From Burkholderia sp. BCC1644 (GTDB lineage: Bacteria > Pseudomonadota > Gammaproteobacteria > Burkholderiales > Burkholderiaceae), in assembly GCF_902833225.1 (NCBI RefSeq), contig NZ_CADFEI010000002.1, positions 1 through 64,000 on the forward strand: a DNA stretch of 64,000 nt. The letters run 5' to 3'. The notes beneath the pieces are model-generated. The model saw only the letters and a program-made list of their open reading frames with translations, had not been told where the DNA came from and did no database searches. Below, piece after piece: positions 33,469-43,186 of the stretch (position 1 is its first letter; each line of letters starts with the position of its first letter). Position numbers and translations under genes: made by a program.

Positions 33469-35718
33469 TTACGCGGCGCCGAGCCGGCGCGCGTAGTCGT
33501 TCGGGTCCAGCGGGCGGCTGAACAGGTAGCCCTGCTGCATGTCGCAGCCGATCTGCTGCAGGAACCACGATTGCGCCTGCGTCTCGACGCCCTCCGCCGT
33601 CACCTTCATCCCGAGCGAATGCGCCATCGCGACGACGGCCTGCGTGATCGCGACCGAGTCGTGATGATCGGGCACGCCCGACACGAACGAGCGGTCGACC
33701 TTGAGGTTGTGCAGCGGAAAGCGCTTGAGGTAAGCGAGCGACGAATAGCCGGTGCCGAAATCGTCGACCGAGATCCGCACGTTCATGTCCGTGAGCGCCT
33801 CGAGCATCGGCAGCACGGTGTCCGTGTCGTTCATCAGCAGTCCTTCGGTGATCTCGAGTTCGAGCGCGGACGGATCGAGCCGCGTTTGCGCGAGGCAGCG
33901 GTCGACCGATTCGACGAGCCCTTCGTGGAACTGCCGCGGCGACAGGTTGACGGCCAGCATCAGGTCGGGCGCGATCGTGCGGCGCCACTCGGCCGCCTGC
34001 CGGCAGGCCGTTTCGAGCACCCACTGGCCGATCGCGACGATCAGCCCCGTATCCTCCGCGACCGGGATGAACTCCGCCGGCGACATCGGCCCGAGTTCGG
34101 GGCTGGTCCAGCGCAGCAGCGCTTCGGCGCCGACCGTGCGGCCGCTGCGCGCATCGACGACAGGCTGGTAGGCAAGCCGCAGCATGTCCGAGGTCAGCGC
34201 GCGCCGCAGCGACTGCTCGACCGCGAAGCGGCGCTGCAGCCGCAGGTTGAGCTGCGCGGTGAAGAACGTGAAATGGTTGCGGCCGCGCTGCTTCGCGTCG
34301 TACATCGCCGAATCGGCGTTGCGCATCAGCGTGACCGCATCGTCGCCGTCGCGCGGCGCGACGCTGATCCCGATCGACACGCCGAGCCAGTACTCGTTGT
34401 TCGCGATCGCGAACGGCTTCGCGATCGCGTCGATCACCTCGCGCGCGAGTACCGCGAGGCGGTCGGGATCGTCGCAGTCGTCGACGAGGATCACGAACTC
34501 GTCGCCGCCGACGCGCGTGAGCGCATAACGACCGCCCGCGCAGGCCGCGAGCCGCGCCGCGACGCTGCGCAGCAGCGCGTCGCCCGCGTCGTGGCCGGCC
34601 GTGTCGTTGACCTTCTTGAACCCGACGAGATCGATGAACAGGATCGCGACACGTGCGGGCCCGCCCGCCGCGCCGTGCCCGCCGAACAGCTCCCGCATGC
34701 GGTCGGCGAGCCAGCGGCGGTTGTAGAGGCCCGTCAGCGCATCGCGCGTCGCCAGGTAGCGCAGTTGCTGCTGCGCTTCGCGCACGGGGCCGATGTCGTT
34801 GAACGACACCAGCACCGAGTCGGCCTGCGTCTCGCCGGGCCTCACGATCGGCACCGCGTTGCCGCGTACCCAGATGATGTCGCCGTCCGCGAGGCCGAAG
34901 CCGAGCGTGTAGTCGAGCATCGGCGTGGCCGTCTCGAGCGCGAGCCGGCTCGGCCACGCGTCAGGCGCGATCGGCGTGCCGTCCTCGCGCAGCTTGTGCA
35001 GAATCACCGTGGACAGCCGCCGGCCGACGAGATCGCCCTTCACGCGCATCATCCGGTTCGCGCTCGGGTTGCTCGCGACCACGACGCCGTCGCGCGATAC
35101 GACGAGGATCCCTTCGTTCAGGCTGTTGACGACGAGCCGGTGATGCTCCTCGCTGCGTGCGAGCTGCCGTGCGATCCGGTCCTGGTGCACGGCGAGGCCG
35201 ACGCTGTTGCCGACATCGCGCAACAGTTCGGCTTCCTCATCGCTTGGCCGGCGCGGCGTGCGGTGATAGACGGCGAACGCGCCGAGCACGACGCCCGCTT
35301 CGTCGAGGAACGGCACCGACCAGCACGCGCGCAGGCCCAGCGGCAGCGCGACGGAACGGTAGTCGGCCCACAGCGGATCGGTTTCGATATCTTCGACGGC
35401 GACCATCCGGCGCTCGTACATCGCCGTGCCGCATGAGCCGGCCGCGGGCCCGATCGACGCGCCGTCGATCGCCGCGCTGTACTGCGCGGGCAGCGATGGC
35501 GCCGCGCCGACGCGCACGTGCACGCCGTCCGTATCGAGCAGCAGGATCGTGCACGATGCGCCGTCGCCGAGCAAAGCCTCGGCGCGCCGGCAGACCTCGA
35601 CCAACAGTTCCGGCAGCGGTGTGTTGCGCGTAATCAGCCTCAGCACGCTTTGCTCGGACGCGAGCACTTCCGCCGCGAGCCCGAGGCTGTAACGAGAACT
35701 TTGCGGTTCGGTATTCAA
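33469..35718 (-). CDS. GAF-PAS-GGDEF-EAL cyclic di-GMP signalling protein
   Basis: 749 residues with a TTG start at 35718 (AGGA six bases upstream); the frame stays open to an ATG at 35877, but the extra 53 residues look non-coding. Order: GAF (about 25-180), PAS (185-300), GGDEF with intact RVGGDEF, EAL with EALLRW, NLSP, LEITEG, DDFGTGYSS, LKVDRSF and AEGVET all present. So both cyclase and phosphodiesterase sites appear functional; one may act only as a regulator. It is convergent with the WspR-like gene, 13 bp apart at the stops. Confidence 0.88.
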   Translation of the reverse strand: MNTEPQSSRYSLGLAAEVLASEQSVLRLITRNTPLPELLVEVCRRAEALLGDGASCTILLLDTDGVHVRVGAAPSLPAQYSAAIDGASIGPAAGSCGTAMYERRMVAVEDIETDPLWADYRSVALPLGLRACWSVPFLDEAGVVLGAFAVYHRTPRRPSDEEAELLRDVGNSVGLAVHQDRIARQLARSEEHHRLVVNSLNEGILVVSRDGVVVASNPSANRMMRVKGDLVGRRLSTVILHKLREDGTPIAPDAWPSRLALETATPMLDYTLGFGLADGDIIWVRGNAVPIVRPGETQADSVLVSFNDIGPVREAQQQLRYLATRDALTGLYNRRWLADRMRELFGGHGAAGGPARVAILFIDLVGFKKVNDTAGHDAGDALLRSVAARLAACAGGRYALTRVGGDEFVILVDDCDDPDRLAVLAREVIDAIAKPFAIANNEYWLGVSIGISVAPRDGDDAVTLMRNADSAMYDAKQRGRNHFTFFTAQLNLRLQRRFAVEQSLRRALTSDMLRLAYQPVVDARSGRTVGAEALLRWTSPELGPMSPAEFIPVAEDTGLIVAIGQWVLETACRQAAEWRRTIAPDLMLAVNLSPRQFHEGLVESVDRCLAQTRLDPSALELEITEGLLMNDTDTVLPMLEALTDMNVRISVDDFGTGYSSLAYLKRFPLHNLKVDRSFVSGVPDHHDSVAITQAVVAMAHSLGMKVTAEGVETQAQSWFLQQIGCDMQQGYLFSRPLDPNDYARRLGAA

Positions 35719-36015
35719 GATGAATCCTGCCGTCTGTCCGATCGGGTCTGATGCGCCCGATTCGTTTTCGATCCTTCGTGCCGTTTTCGCTCCGGGTTTA
35801 CGCCGATGCCCGGTGCGCCCCGTTTTGCGCGCCGAGCCGGGGCGCGCCGAAATACATTTAACACCAATCCGTGACACCCCGCGCGTCCGCGTGCATCAGG
35901 GGTTACGCGCGGTTGCCCCGCCGCCCGCGGCCCGGCGGTCAGCTTGCCGAAAGGCAGGCGGCCCTTCGCCGGCACCGGTTCGTCACATCGTGACGGCGCC
36001 CTGCCCGGTTCGCGC

Positions 36016-37011
36016 TCAGTCTCCCGCGCCGGGGGGCGGACGCGTCACGGCCGTCAGCGCATCGATCGCGGCCGCGACCGATACGCTCGCGGGCGCCGCG
36101 AACAGCGCGCCGACCGTGTCGGGCATCGTCGACAGCTTCAGCGGCAGCCGGCCGACGCGCTCGCCGGCCCGCTCGGCCATGCCGAACGCGCGAGCCGACT
36201 GGACGAACAGGCACGGCGACTGTTCGGCAACCGCGCGGTTGGTCTGCCATGACACCGATTCCATCAGCACGGACGGCGGCGCCAGGCCGGCCTTCGCGAA
36301 CTCGGCGTCGAGCGCCGTGCGCGCGGGCGACCCGAGCGGCGGCGCGATCCACGGAAACGCGGCCGCATCGCGCCACCCGATCCGCGCGCGCCTGAGCAGC
36401 GGATGGCGCGGGCCGCAGACGACGATCATGTCGTCGCGGTACAGCGGCGCGACGTCGAGCCCCGCGCTCAGCGCCGACGCATCGAGCCGGCACACGAGCA
36501 GGTCGAGTTCGCGGCGCTGCGCCTGCGCGAGCATCCGGTCGAGCGTGTCCTCGCGCACGTTCAGCTGCACGGGGCGGCCGGCCTCCCGCAGCCACGCGAG
36601 CGCACCCGGAATCAGTTGCGGCGCCATGTTCGGCAGCAGGCCGATCGACACCGGGCGGCCGGCCCCCGTGCGCAGCGCGTCGAACGCGGGAGCGACGCCG
36701 CGCATGTCGGTCAGCACGCGGCCGATGCATTCGAGCAGCGCATCGCCGTATGCGGTCGGCGCGACACGCCGCGACGTGCGTTCGAACAGCGGCAGCCCGA
36801 GCGCCTCCTCCAGCTCGCGCAGCCATTTCGACAGCGCCGGCTGCGTGATCGACGCGGCCTCGGCCGTACGCGCGAAGCTGCGCGTCCGCCCGAGCGTGTC
36901 GAGCGTTTCCATGTCGCGCACGCGCAGCCGGCGCAGCGCCTGCGCGATGCGCAGCTCGTGGGGCGGCGCGGCCGGGCCGCGAGAATCGAGGGTCACGGGT
37001 GTCTCCGTCAT
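36016..37011 (-). CDS. LysR family transcriptional regulator
   Basis: 331 residues. The LysR HTH (SFARTAEAASITQPALSKWLRELEEALGLPLFERTSRRVAPTAYG) begins near residue 45, after an unusually long N-terminal extension. The effector domain follows with VSIGLLPNMAPQLIPGALAWL. The gene is divergent from the Tat-exported sulfatase gene, 119 bp away, and probably controls it; a sulfated compound or sulfur status is a plausible signal (inference). No good ribosome binding site; the true start may be an internal one that shortens the extension. Confidence 0.88.
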   Translation of the reverse strand: MTETPVTLDSRGPAAPPHELRIAQALRRLRVRDMETLDTLGRTRSFARTAEAASITQPALSKWLRELEEALGLPLFERTSRRVAPTAYGDALLECIGRVLTDMRGVAPAFDALRTGAGRPVSIGLLPNMAPQLIPGALAWLREAGRPVQLNVREDTLDRMLAQAQRRELDLLVCRLDASALSAGLDVAPLYRDDMIVVCGPRHPLLRRARIGWRDAAAFPWIAPPLGSPARTALDAEFAKAGLAPPSVLMESVSWQTNRAVAEQSPCLFVQSARAFGMAERAGERVGRLPLKLSTMPDTVGALFAAPASVSVAAAIDALTAVTRPPPGAGD

Positions 37012-37130
37012 TCATGTTCACCAGGTTATCGATCGATCCCGATCTTTCATCGATCGATACGCGATCCTGCCGCATAGTCGTCGACATGAAAACCCCCGGC
37101 ACGAGCCGGCATGACCAGGAGACAGCCGAC

Positions 37131-38978
37131 GTGAAAGACGATCAGGACACCCCCGCCGCCGAACCCACCGCCCGGCGCCAGTTCCTCAAGCTGGCCGGCG
37201 CGGCGGTTGCGTCGGCCGGCTTCGGCGCCGATGCGCTGGCCGCGAACCCGCCGCCGGCCACTCCGGCCGCCGCGGCAACCGTCGACCCCGCCCCCGCGTT
37301 CCACGGCGCCGCAACCGCGCCTGCCGCGCCGCCCGCCGGCTACAACATCCTGTTCATCCTGACCGACCAGGAACGCCACTTCGACCGCTGGCCGTTTCCG
37401 GTGCCGGGACGCGAAGCGCTGCGCCGCGACGGCATCACGTTCATGCATCACCAGATCGCGGCGTGCGTGTGCTCGCCGTCGCGCTCGACGGTCTACACCG
37501 GTCAGCACATCCAGCACACCGGCGTGCTCGACAACGCGGGCGTGCCCTGGCAGAAGGACATGTCGCCGGACGTGCGCACCGTCGGCCACATGCTGCGCGA
37601 CGCCGGCTACTACGCCGCCTACCTCGGCAAGTGGCACCTGAGCGCGTCGATGCACGAAACCACGAGCCCGTACACGGCGCCCGTGGCCGACTACAACCGC
37701 ACGATCCGCGCGTACGGCTTCGACGACTATTTCGGCGTGGGCGACCTGATCGGGATGGTGCGCGGCGGCTACCAGTACGACGGGATCACGTCCGAGGCCG
37801 CGGTGAGCTGGATGCGCAACCATGCGCCGCGCCTCGCGAAGGAAGGCAAGCCGTGGTTCCTCGCGGTGAATCTCGTGAACCCGCACGACGCGATGTTCGT
37901 GAACACCGACACGAACGGCTCGACGGTACAGGACGCGAACCACCCGATGCTCGGCAACGCGCCGCCGCCGAACGACGCGCTGTACCGCACGTCATGGCGC
38001 GACGTGCCGCTGGCCGCGTCGCGGCAGCAGCCGTACGACGAACCGGGGCGGCCGCCCGCGCACGGAATGTTCAACGCCGCGCATGCGAACCTCGTCGGCC
38101 GCTACCCGTTCACCGACGAACGCTTGCGCATCTATCAGGACAACTACTTCAACTGCGTGCGCGACTGCGACACGCACGTCGTGCGCCTGCTGCAGTCGCT
38201 GCAGTCGCTCGGTCTCGACGAGCGCACGATCGTCGTGATGACGGCCGATCACGGCGATCACATCGGCGCGCACCAGCTCGTCGGCAAGGGCGCGACCGCG
38301 TATCAGCCGCAGAACCACGTGCCGCTCGTGATCCGCCATCCCGCGTATCCGGGCGGCATGCAATGCGATGCGCTGACGTCGCACATCGACATCGCGCCGA
38401 CGCTGCTCGGGCTCACCGGCCTCGACGACGCGCGCCTCGCGACGATCCGCGGCAGCGCGCTGAAGGGGCACGACCTCACGCGCTGGCTCGCGAAGCCCGC
38501 CGACGCGAAACGGCACGCGGCGCGCGACGCCACGCTGTTCAACTACGCGATGCTGCTGTACTACGACAGCGAATGGATGCTGAAGGAATTGGGCATGTTG
38601 CGGCAGAAAGGCATACCCGAGGACGAGCTGCTGCGCCGTGCGCTCGCGCAGCAGCCGGATTTCCGGCTGCGCGGCACGATCCGCAGCGTGTTCGACGGCC
38701 GCTACCGGTTCACGCGCTATTTCTCGCCGCTCGAATTCAACCGGCCGACGACGCTCGAGAACCTGTTCGCGCGCAACGACGTCGAGTTGTTCGACCTCGC
38801 GAGCGACCCGGGCGAGATGCACAATCTCGCGACCGACCGCCAGCGCAACGGCGAACTGCTGCTTGCGATGAACGGCCGCCTGAACGACCTGATCGCCAGC
38901 GAAGTCGGCGACGACAGCCCCGACGTGATGCCGATCCGCGACGGCAAGGTGCAGGTGCAGATCCGCAAGTGGCACTGA
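37131..38978 (+). CDS. Tat-exported type I sulfatase
   Basis: 615 residues from a GTG start preceded by AGGAG (37117-37121); an ATG at 37086 in the same frame lacks a ribosome binding site. A twin-arginine signal (ARRQFLKLAGAAVASAGF) sits near the N-terminus. The sulfatase motif CSPSR has Cys114 as the residue to be converted to formylglycine, with metal ligands in LTDQERH and TADHGDHIGAH, and GYYAAYLGKWHL as second signature. It cleaves sulfate esters in the periplasm. No formylglycine-generating enzyme gene is adjacent. Confidence 0.88.
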   Translation: MKDDQDTPAAEPTARRQFLKLAGAAVASAGFGADALAANPPPATPAAAATVDPAPAFHGAATAPAAPPAGYNILFILTDQERHFDRWPFPVPGREALRRDGITFMHHQIAACVCSPSRSTVYTGQHIQHTGVLDNAGVPWQKDMSPDVRTVGHMLRDAGYYAAYLGKWHLSASMHETTSPYTAPVADYNRTIRAYGFDDYFGVGDLIGMVRGGYQYDGITSEAAVSWMRNHAPRLAKEGKPWFLAVNLVNPHDAMFVNTDTNGSTVQDANHPMLGNAPPPNDALYRTSWRDVPLAASRQQPYDEPGRPPAHGMFNAAHANLVGRYPFTDERLRIYQDNYFNCVRDCDTHVVRLLQSLQSLGLDERTIVVMTADHGDHIGAHQLVGKGATAYQPQNHVPLVIRHPAYPGGMQCDALTSHIDIAPTLLGLTGLDDARLATIRGSALKGHDLTRWLAKPADAKRHAARDATLFNYAMLLYYDSEWMLKELGMLRQKGIPEDELLRRALAQQPDFRLRGTIRSVFDGRYRFTRYFSPLEFNRPTTLENLFARNDVELFDLASDPGEMHNLATDRQRNGELLLAMNGRLNDLIASEVGDDSPDVMPIRDGKVQVQIRKWH

Positions 38979-39020
38979 CGGCCTGAACGCATCCAGGTGC
39001 GGCGTGCGGCGCGCCGCGCG

Positions 39021-39914
39021 TCAATCCTTCCGGATGTGTTCGGCCAGGAAGTCGATCAACAGCCGCACGCGCGGCAGCAGCCCGCGCCGCGACGGAAACA
39101 CCGCGTGCACCACGCCGCCCTTCGGCGCCCAGCCGGGCAGCACGTCGACCAGCGTGCCGTCGCGCAGGTCGTCCTCGACGACCATGCACGGCAGCTGCAC
39201 GATGCCGACGCCGTGAATCGCCGCGTCGCGCAGCGCGTGCATGTCGTCGGTCACGAAGCGCGGATGGTGGCGCAGCTGCGCGTGCTCGCCGTTCGGCCCC
39301 ACCAGTTGCCAGACATGATGCCGCGCCGGCCCCCAGTCGAGACTCGGCGCACCGGTCAGCTCGGCCGGATCCGACAGCGCACCTCGCCCGTCCAGCCATT
39401 GCGGCGCCGCGACCAGCCGCTGCGGGCTGTCGGCAAGCACGCGCATCACGAGATCGCTGTCCTCCAGCGGCGGGAAGCGCACGCGCAGCGCGAGGTCGAA
39501 TCCTTCGCTCAGCAGGTCGACGCGGCGGTTCGTCGCCTCGAGATGCACCTGCACCTGCGGATGAATCGCCATGAAGCGCGCGACCAGTTCGCTCACGCGG
39601 TATTCGAGCAGCGCGGTCGGGCAACTGACGCGGACGACGCCGCGCGGCTCGGCGTTCCGCCGCTCGATCACCTCGCGCGCGGCGTCGGCCTCGACCAGCA
39701 CGGCGAGGCAGCGCTCGTAGAATTCGCGCCCGGTTTCCGTGACCGTGAAATGACGCGTCGTGCGTTGCAGCAGCCGCACGTCGTACCGCGCCTCCAGCGC
39801 CGCGATGCGCCGGCTCAGCGTCGATTTCGGCACATCCAGCGCGCGCCCCGCCTGCGTGAACCCGCCGTGCTCGACCACCTTCACGAAATAGTAGAGGTCG
39901 TTCAGGTCATCCAT
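39021..39914 (-). CDS. LysR family transcriptional regulator
   Basis: 297 residues. HTH in HGGFTQAGRALDVPKSTLSRRIAALEARYDVRLLQRTTR, effector domain with VVRVSCPTALLEYRVSELVARF and SEGFDLALRVRFPPLEDSDLV, typical of the CrgA/AaeR-like branch. The ATG at 39914 gives the standard length; one at 39929 is five codons earlier. Divergent from the cysteine hydrolase gene at 40113 and thus its probable regulator. Confidence 0.9.
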   Translation of the reverse strand: MDDLNDLYYFVKVVEHGGFTQAGRALDVPKSTLSRRIAALEARYDVRLLQRTTRHFTVTETGREFYERCLAVLVEADAAREVIERRNAEPRGVVRVSCPTALLEYRVSELVARFMAIHPQVQVHLEATNRRVDLLSEGFDLALRVRFPPLEDSDLVMRVLADSPQRLVAAPQWLDGRGALSDPAELTGAPSLDWGPARHHVWQLVGPNGEHAQLRHHPRFVTDDMHALRDAAIHGVGIVQLPCMVVEDDLRDGTLVDVLPGWAPKGGVVHAVFPSRRGLLPRVRLLIDFLAEHIRKD

Positions 39915-40112
39915 GATTGTTCCACCCATAGAACACTGACGGCATTTTAAGGGACTGGAACGCCGGTTGTTGCACGAATAGCATCCTGATTCAACGTGGA
40001 TCGAGCGTGTCGCGGCGACCGGATATTTTCCGGCCGGCTCCGTCGGCCGACCCGGCGATTCACTAAGCTTGAAGTTCCCCCGTCACTTCCCGCACCGTCA
40101 CTGGAGGCAACC

Positions 40113-40751
40113 ATGGCAAGCGAACCGATTCGCGACCCCGCGAACGACCACCTGCTCACCCCGCAGAACGCGGCGTTCATCGTCATCGATTACCAGCCGG
40201 TCCAGGTGAACTCCATCGCGTCGATGGATCGCCAACTGCTGATCAACAACATCGTCGGCGCGTCGAAAGCGGCCGTCGCGTACGGCCTGCCGATCGTCCA
40301 CTCGACCGTGAACGTGAAGACGGGCCTGAACAAGCCGCCGATCCCGCAACTGCGCAAGGCGCTCGAAGGTTATCCGACTTACGACCGCACGAGCATCAAC
40401 TCGTGGGAAGACGTCGAATTCCGCAAGGCCGTCGAGGCGACCGGCCGCAAGAAACTGATCATGACCGCGCTGTGGACCGAAGCGTGCCTGACCTTCCCGG
40501 CGCTCGACGCGCTGAAGGCCGGTTACGAGGTGTACGTGGTCGTCGATGCGGTCGGCGGCACGTCGGTCGCCGCGCACGAAGCCGCGCTGCGCCGCATCGA
40601 GCAGGCCGGCGGCCAGATGATCAGCGTCGCGCAACTGTTCTGCGAATTGCAGCGCGACTGGGCGCGCAGCGCGACCGTGCCCGCGTTCATCGACCTGTTC
40701 ATCGAAACCGGCGGCACGGCCGGCATCCAGTTCTCGTACGACAAGAGCTGA
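40113..40751 (+). CDS. Isochorismatase-like cysteine hydrolase (YcaC-like)
   Basis: 212 residues. The cysteine hydrolase triad is visible: Asp in FIVIDYQ, Lys in GRKKLIMTAL and Cys in WTEACLTFPALDALKAGYEVYVVVDAVGG. This is the YcaC subgroup of isochorismatase-like proteins; substrate unknown. The ATG follows TGGAGG. It is divergent from the LysR gene and closed by two hairpins, so it is a single-gene unit. Confidence 0.88.
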   Translation: MASEPIRDPANDHLLTPQNAAFIVIDYQPVQVNSIASMDRQLLINNIVGASKAAVAYGLPIVHSTVNVKTGLNKPPIPQLRKALEGYPTYDRTSINSWEDVEFRKAVEATGRKKLIMTALWTEACLTFPALDALKAGYEVYVVVDAVGGTSVAAHEAALRRIEQAGGQMISVAQLFCELQRDWARSATVPAFIDLFIETGGTAGIQFSYDKS

Positions 40752-40769
40752 CCGGCTCGGCACGCGCGG

Positions 40770-40864
40770 CGGCCGGTGTTTTCCGGCCGTCGGCGCGCGC
40801 CGTCTCCGCCCTCCTTCGTTCCGGCATGACCGGAGCGACATCGCGGCCGGCCAGGCCGCGTTTT
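40770..40864 (+). terminator. Two terminator hairpins after the cysteine hydrolase gene
   Basis: First CGGCCGG (40770-40776), TGTTTT, CCGGCCG (40783-40789). Second CGCGGCC (40842-40848), GGCCA, GGCCGCG (40854-40860) followed by TTTT (40861-40864), the form of an intrinsic terminator. Confidence 0.55.
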
Positions 40865-40957
40865 CGTATCCGTGATTCAATGTCGATCGAACCGGCGTCG
40901 CGCAATCCGGCGGCACGGCGATGTGTGCCCTCATCGAACGACCTTCACTGGATCACC

Positions 40958-41680
40958 ATGACGAACCCTGCCGAAATCAAGGCGCTCGTTTTCGATGTCT
41001 TCGGAACGATCGTCGACTGGAGAAGCGGTGTCGCACGCGGCGCCGCCGCGTTCCTCGATCGCCACGCGCCTGCGATCGACCCGTTCGAATTCGCCGATGC
41101 GTGGCGCGCCGAATATTCGCCGTCGATGGAAGAAATCCGCAGCGGACGCCGCCGCTACGTGCGGCTCGACGTGCTGCACCGCGAGAACCTCGTCCGCACG
41201 CTCGACCGTTTCGGCATCGACGACGTGCCCGACGCGGACATCGACGCGCTCAACCTCGCATGGCACAGCCTCGACCCGTGGCCCGACGCGGTCGCCGCGC
41301 TGCACCGGCTGAAGCGGCGCTTCATCATCGCGCCGCTGTCGAACGGCAACATCCGGCTGATGGTCGACGTCGCGAAACGCGCGGGGCTGCCGTGGGACGC
41401 GATTCTCGGCGCGGAAGTCGTCCGCGCGTACAAGCCGTCGCCACAGGTGTACAGCGACACCGTCGAGATTCTCGGCCTCGCGCCGGCCGAGCTGTGCCTG
41501 GTCGCCGCGCACAACGGCGATCTCGCGGCCGCGCGCCGGCAAGGGCTGTCGACCGCGTTCGTGCTGCGGCCGACCGAACACGGGCCCGGCCAGACGACCG
41601 ACCTGAAAGCCGACGATGCGTGGGACTTCGACGTCAGGGACCTGAACGAACTCGCGGACCGGCTGGGCTGCCCGGGTTGA
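40958..41680 (+). CDS. Haloacid dehalogenase, type II
   Basis: 240 residues. HAD motif I LVFDVFGTIVDW carries the nucleophile Asp, motif II is PLSNGN, motif III Lys is in YKPSPQVYSD, and motif IV follows as AAHNGDLAAARRQG. The layout matches (S)-2-haloacid dehalogenases, which hydrolyse 2-haloalkanoates to hydroxy acids; other small HAD phosphatases are less likely because of the SNGN motif. The ribosome binding site is weak. It stands alone behind a terminator. Confidence 0.85.
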   Translation: MTNPAEIKALVFDVFGTIVDWRSGVARGAAAFLDRHAPAIDPFEFADAWRAEYSPSMEEIRSGRRRYVRLDVLHRENLVRTLDRFGIDDVPDADIDALNLAWHSLDPWPDAVAALHRLKRRFIIAPLSNGNIRLMVDVAKRAGLPWDAILGAEVVRAYKPSPQVYSDTVEILGLAPAELCLVAAHNGDLAAARRQGLSTAFVLRPTEHGPGQTTDLKADDAWDFDVRDLNELADRLGCPG

Positions 41681-41738
41681 ATTCGGGGTTCGGAGGTGCG
41701 CGCGTGGAAATCGGGCACATCCAGTACGCGCCCAGGCC

Positions 41739-42236
41739 CTAGCGCGCCGGCGCCATCGCCCCCGCCTGCCCCTGCGCGGCCATCGCGAGACGCCGCCAGT
41801 TGCGGGCCGCATACCGGTGCGCCTGCAGCAGCGCGATCCACAAGCCGATCTGCCGCACCGGCTTGAAGAAACCGCGCGCGCTGAACACGGTGCGCCGCTC
41901 GACGCGTGTCGTGCCGTCGTCGACGGGGGTCAGCGTGAATTCGTCCTCCAGCAGGCCGACCCAGTCGCGGCACCAGACCGTCGACGCCACCATCCGGTAG
42001 CGCAGCCGGCGATGCTCGTCGAGCACGAGAATCCGCTGGTCGATCGTGCCGCGATCGGTCGTGCACTGCCGCGTGTTGCCGACGGCCGGCGTGCCTTCGA
42101 GCACGCGGCAGCTGACCGGCTTCGGCACGCCGAGACGGAACAGCAACGGCCGCGTGTCGTCCATCCGGGCATGGAGAAAATGCGGCCAGACATGCTCGGG
42201 CCGGCAATCGAACGTCCACTGCGAATGAATTTCCAC
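41739..42236 (-). CDS. SRPBCC (START-like) domain protein
   Basis: 165 residues from a GTG at 42236 with GGAG six bases upstream; no ATG fits. The first strand EIHSQWTFDCRPEHVWPHF and the later EDEFTLTPVDDGTTRVERRTVF resemble polyketide cyclase/START-like SRPBCC proteins that bind hydrophobic ligands. No signal peptide. Next to a membrane protein gene on the same strand (60 bp gap), so perhaps co-transcribed. Function unknown. Confidence 0.65.
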   Translation of the reverse strand: MEIHSQWTFDCRPEHVWPHFLHARMDDTRPLLFRLGVPKPVSCRVLEGTPAVGNTRQCTTDRGTIDQRILVLDEHRRLRYRMVASTVWCRDWVGLLEDEFTLTPVDDGTTRVERRTVFSARGFFKPVRQIGLWIALLQAHRYAARNWRRLAMAAQGQAGAMAPAR

Positions 42237-42295
42237 GACCGTCTCCTGGCGGGTACCGGTGCGCACATGATGGCACAACCGCCGTACCGCCTCCG

Positions 42296-43087
42296 TCACT
42301 TCACCACCGCGCGCCATGCGGTCCGCGCATAGATCAGCAGCAACGGCAGCAGCGCCAGCGCGAACAGCATGCAAAGCGCCAGCACCCACATCGGCCATTG
42401 TTCCGGGTTCCCGTGCGCCCAGTAGCGGTAAGGCACGCTCAGCAACCCGATTTCCATCAGCAGCGCGCCGAGCGGCACGAGCCCGTTCATCACCGCGGCC
42501 ACGCCGAAGCGGGCCGCGCCGTCGATGTTCTTCCCCGCGCCGTACGCGGCGATCAGGTAGACGAAATATCCGATGATCGCGACCATCAGCGCGCCACCGG
42601 CCAGCAGGCCGACACTGCGCACACTGCGTTCATGCAGCTGAGCGGCGCCGGCCGGCAACACGACATCGATCTTCTCGCCGATCTCCGGCACGCCGCCGGA
42701 TCGAATGTTGCCCGGCAGCACGACCCGCCTGCCATCCGGCATCACGACTTCCAGGATCGACGTGTACTTGATGCACCGGTAGCGCTCGGTGCGCCCGCTG
42801 CTGTCGTGCTGCTCGCAGGTGTCCCACTCGGACTGGTAGGACACGACGGTCGCCTCGTATTTCGGCGACACCGCCAGCTCGTAGAATTCGTCGCCGATCC
42901 AGTACGCGAACGGGAAAAACAGCGACACGAGACAAAAACACACGAGCCACCAGAACGCGACCGCGCCGCCGGTCCTGCCCTTGCCGCCGGTCTGGCGGCG
43001 CACCATGCGCGATGCGAGCCAGTACGCGGTCACGCCGAATACGACCACACAGACCACGAACACCTTGCCCGCATGCGTCAAAGCCAT
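42296..43087 (-). CDS. Hypothetical membrane protein with DUF3592-like region
   Basis: 263 residues. Membrane segments at about 7-26, 40-62, 163-185, 195-218 and 233-255 enclose an outside domain (65-160) with ATVVSYQSEWDTCEQ and a PDGRRVVLPG...EIGEKIDVVLP pattern like DUF3592 proteins. The ATG at 43087 follows GGAGGAA. Function unknown; the partner is perhaps the SRPBCC protein downstream. Confidence 0.7.
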   Translation of the reverse strand: MALTHAGKVFVVCVVVFGVTAYWLASRMVRRQTGGKGRTGGAVAFWWLVCFCLVSLFFPFAYWIGDEFYELAVSPKYEATVVSYQSEWDTCEQHDSSGRTERYRCIKYTSILEVVMPDGRRVVLPGNIRSGGVPEIGEKIDVVLPAGAAQLHERSVRSVGLLAGGALMVAIIGYFVYLIAAYGAGKNIDGAARFGVAAVMNGLVPLGALLMEIGLLSVPYRYWAHGNPEQWPMWVLALCMLFALALLPLLLIYARTAWRAVVK

Positions 43088-43186
43088 CTGCGTTCCTCCC
43101 GATAAGCGACCGGATCGTCACCGGTCGTGTTTTCATCCGCGTCGATCGCGTCCCCAGCGCCCGCACCTCGACGAGCACGCGCCCCG

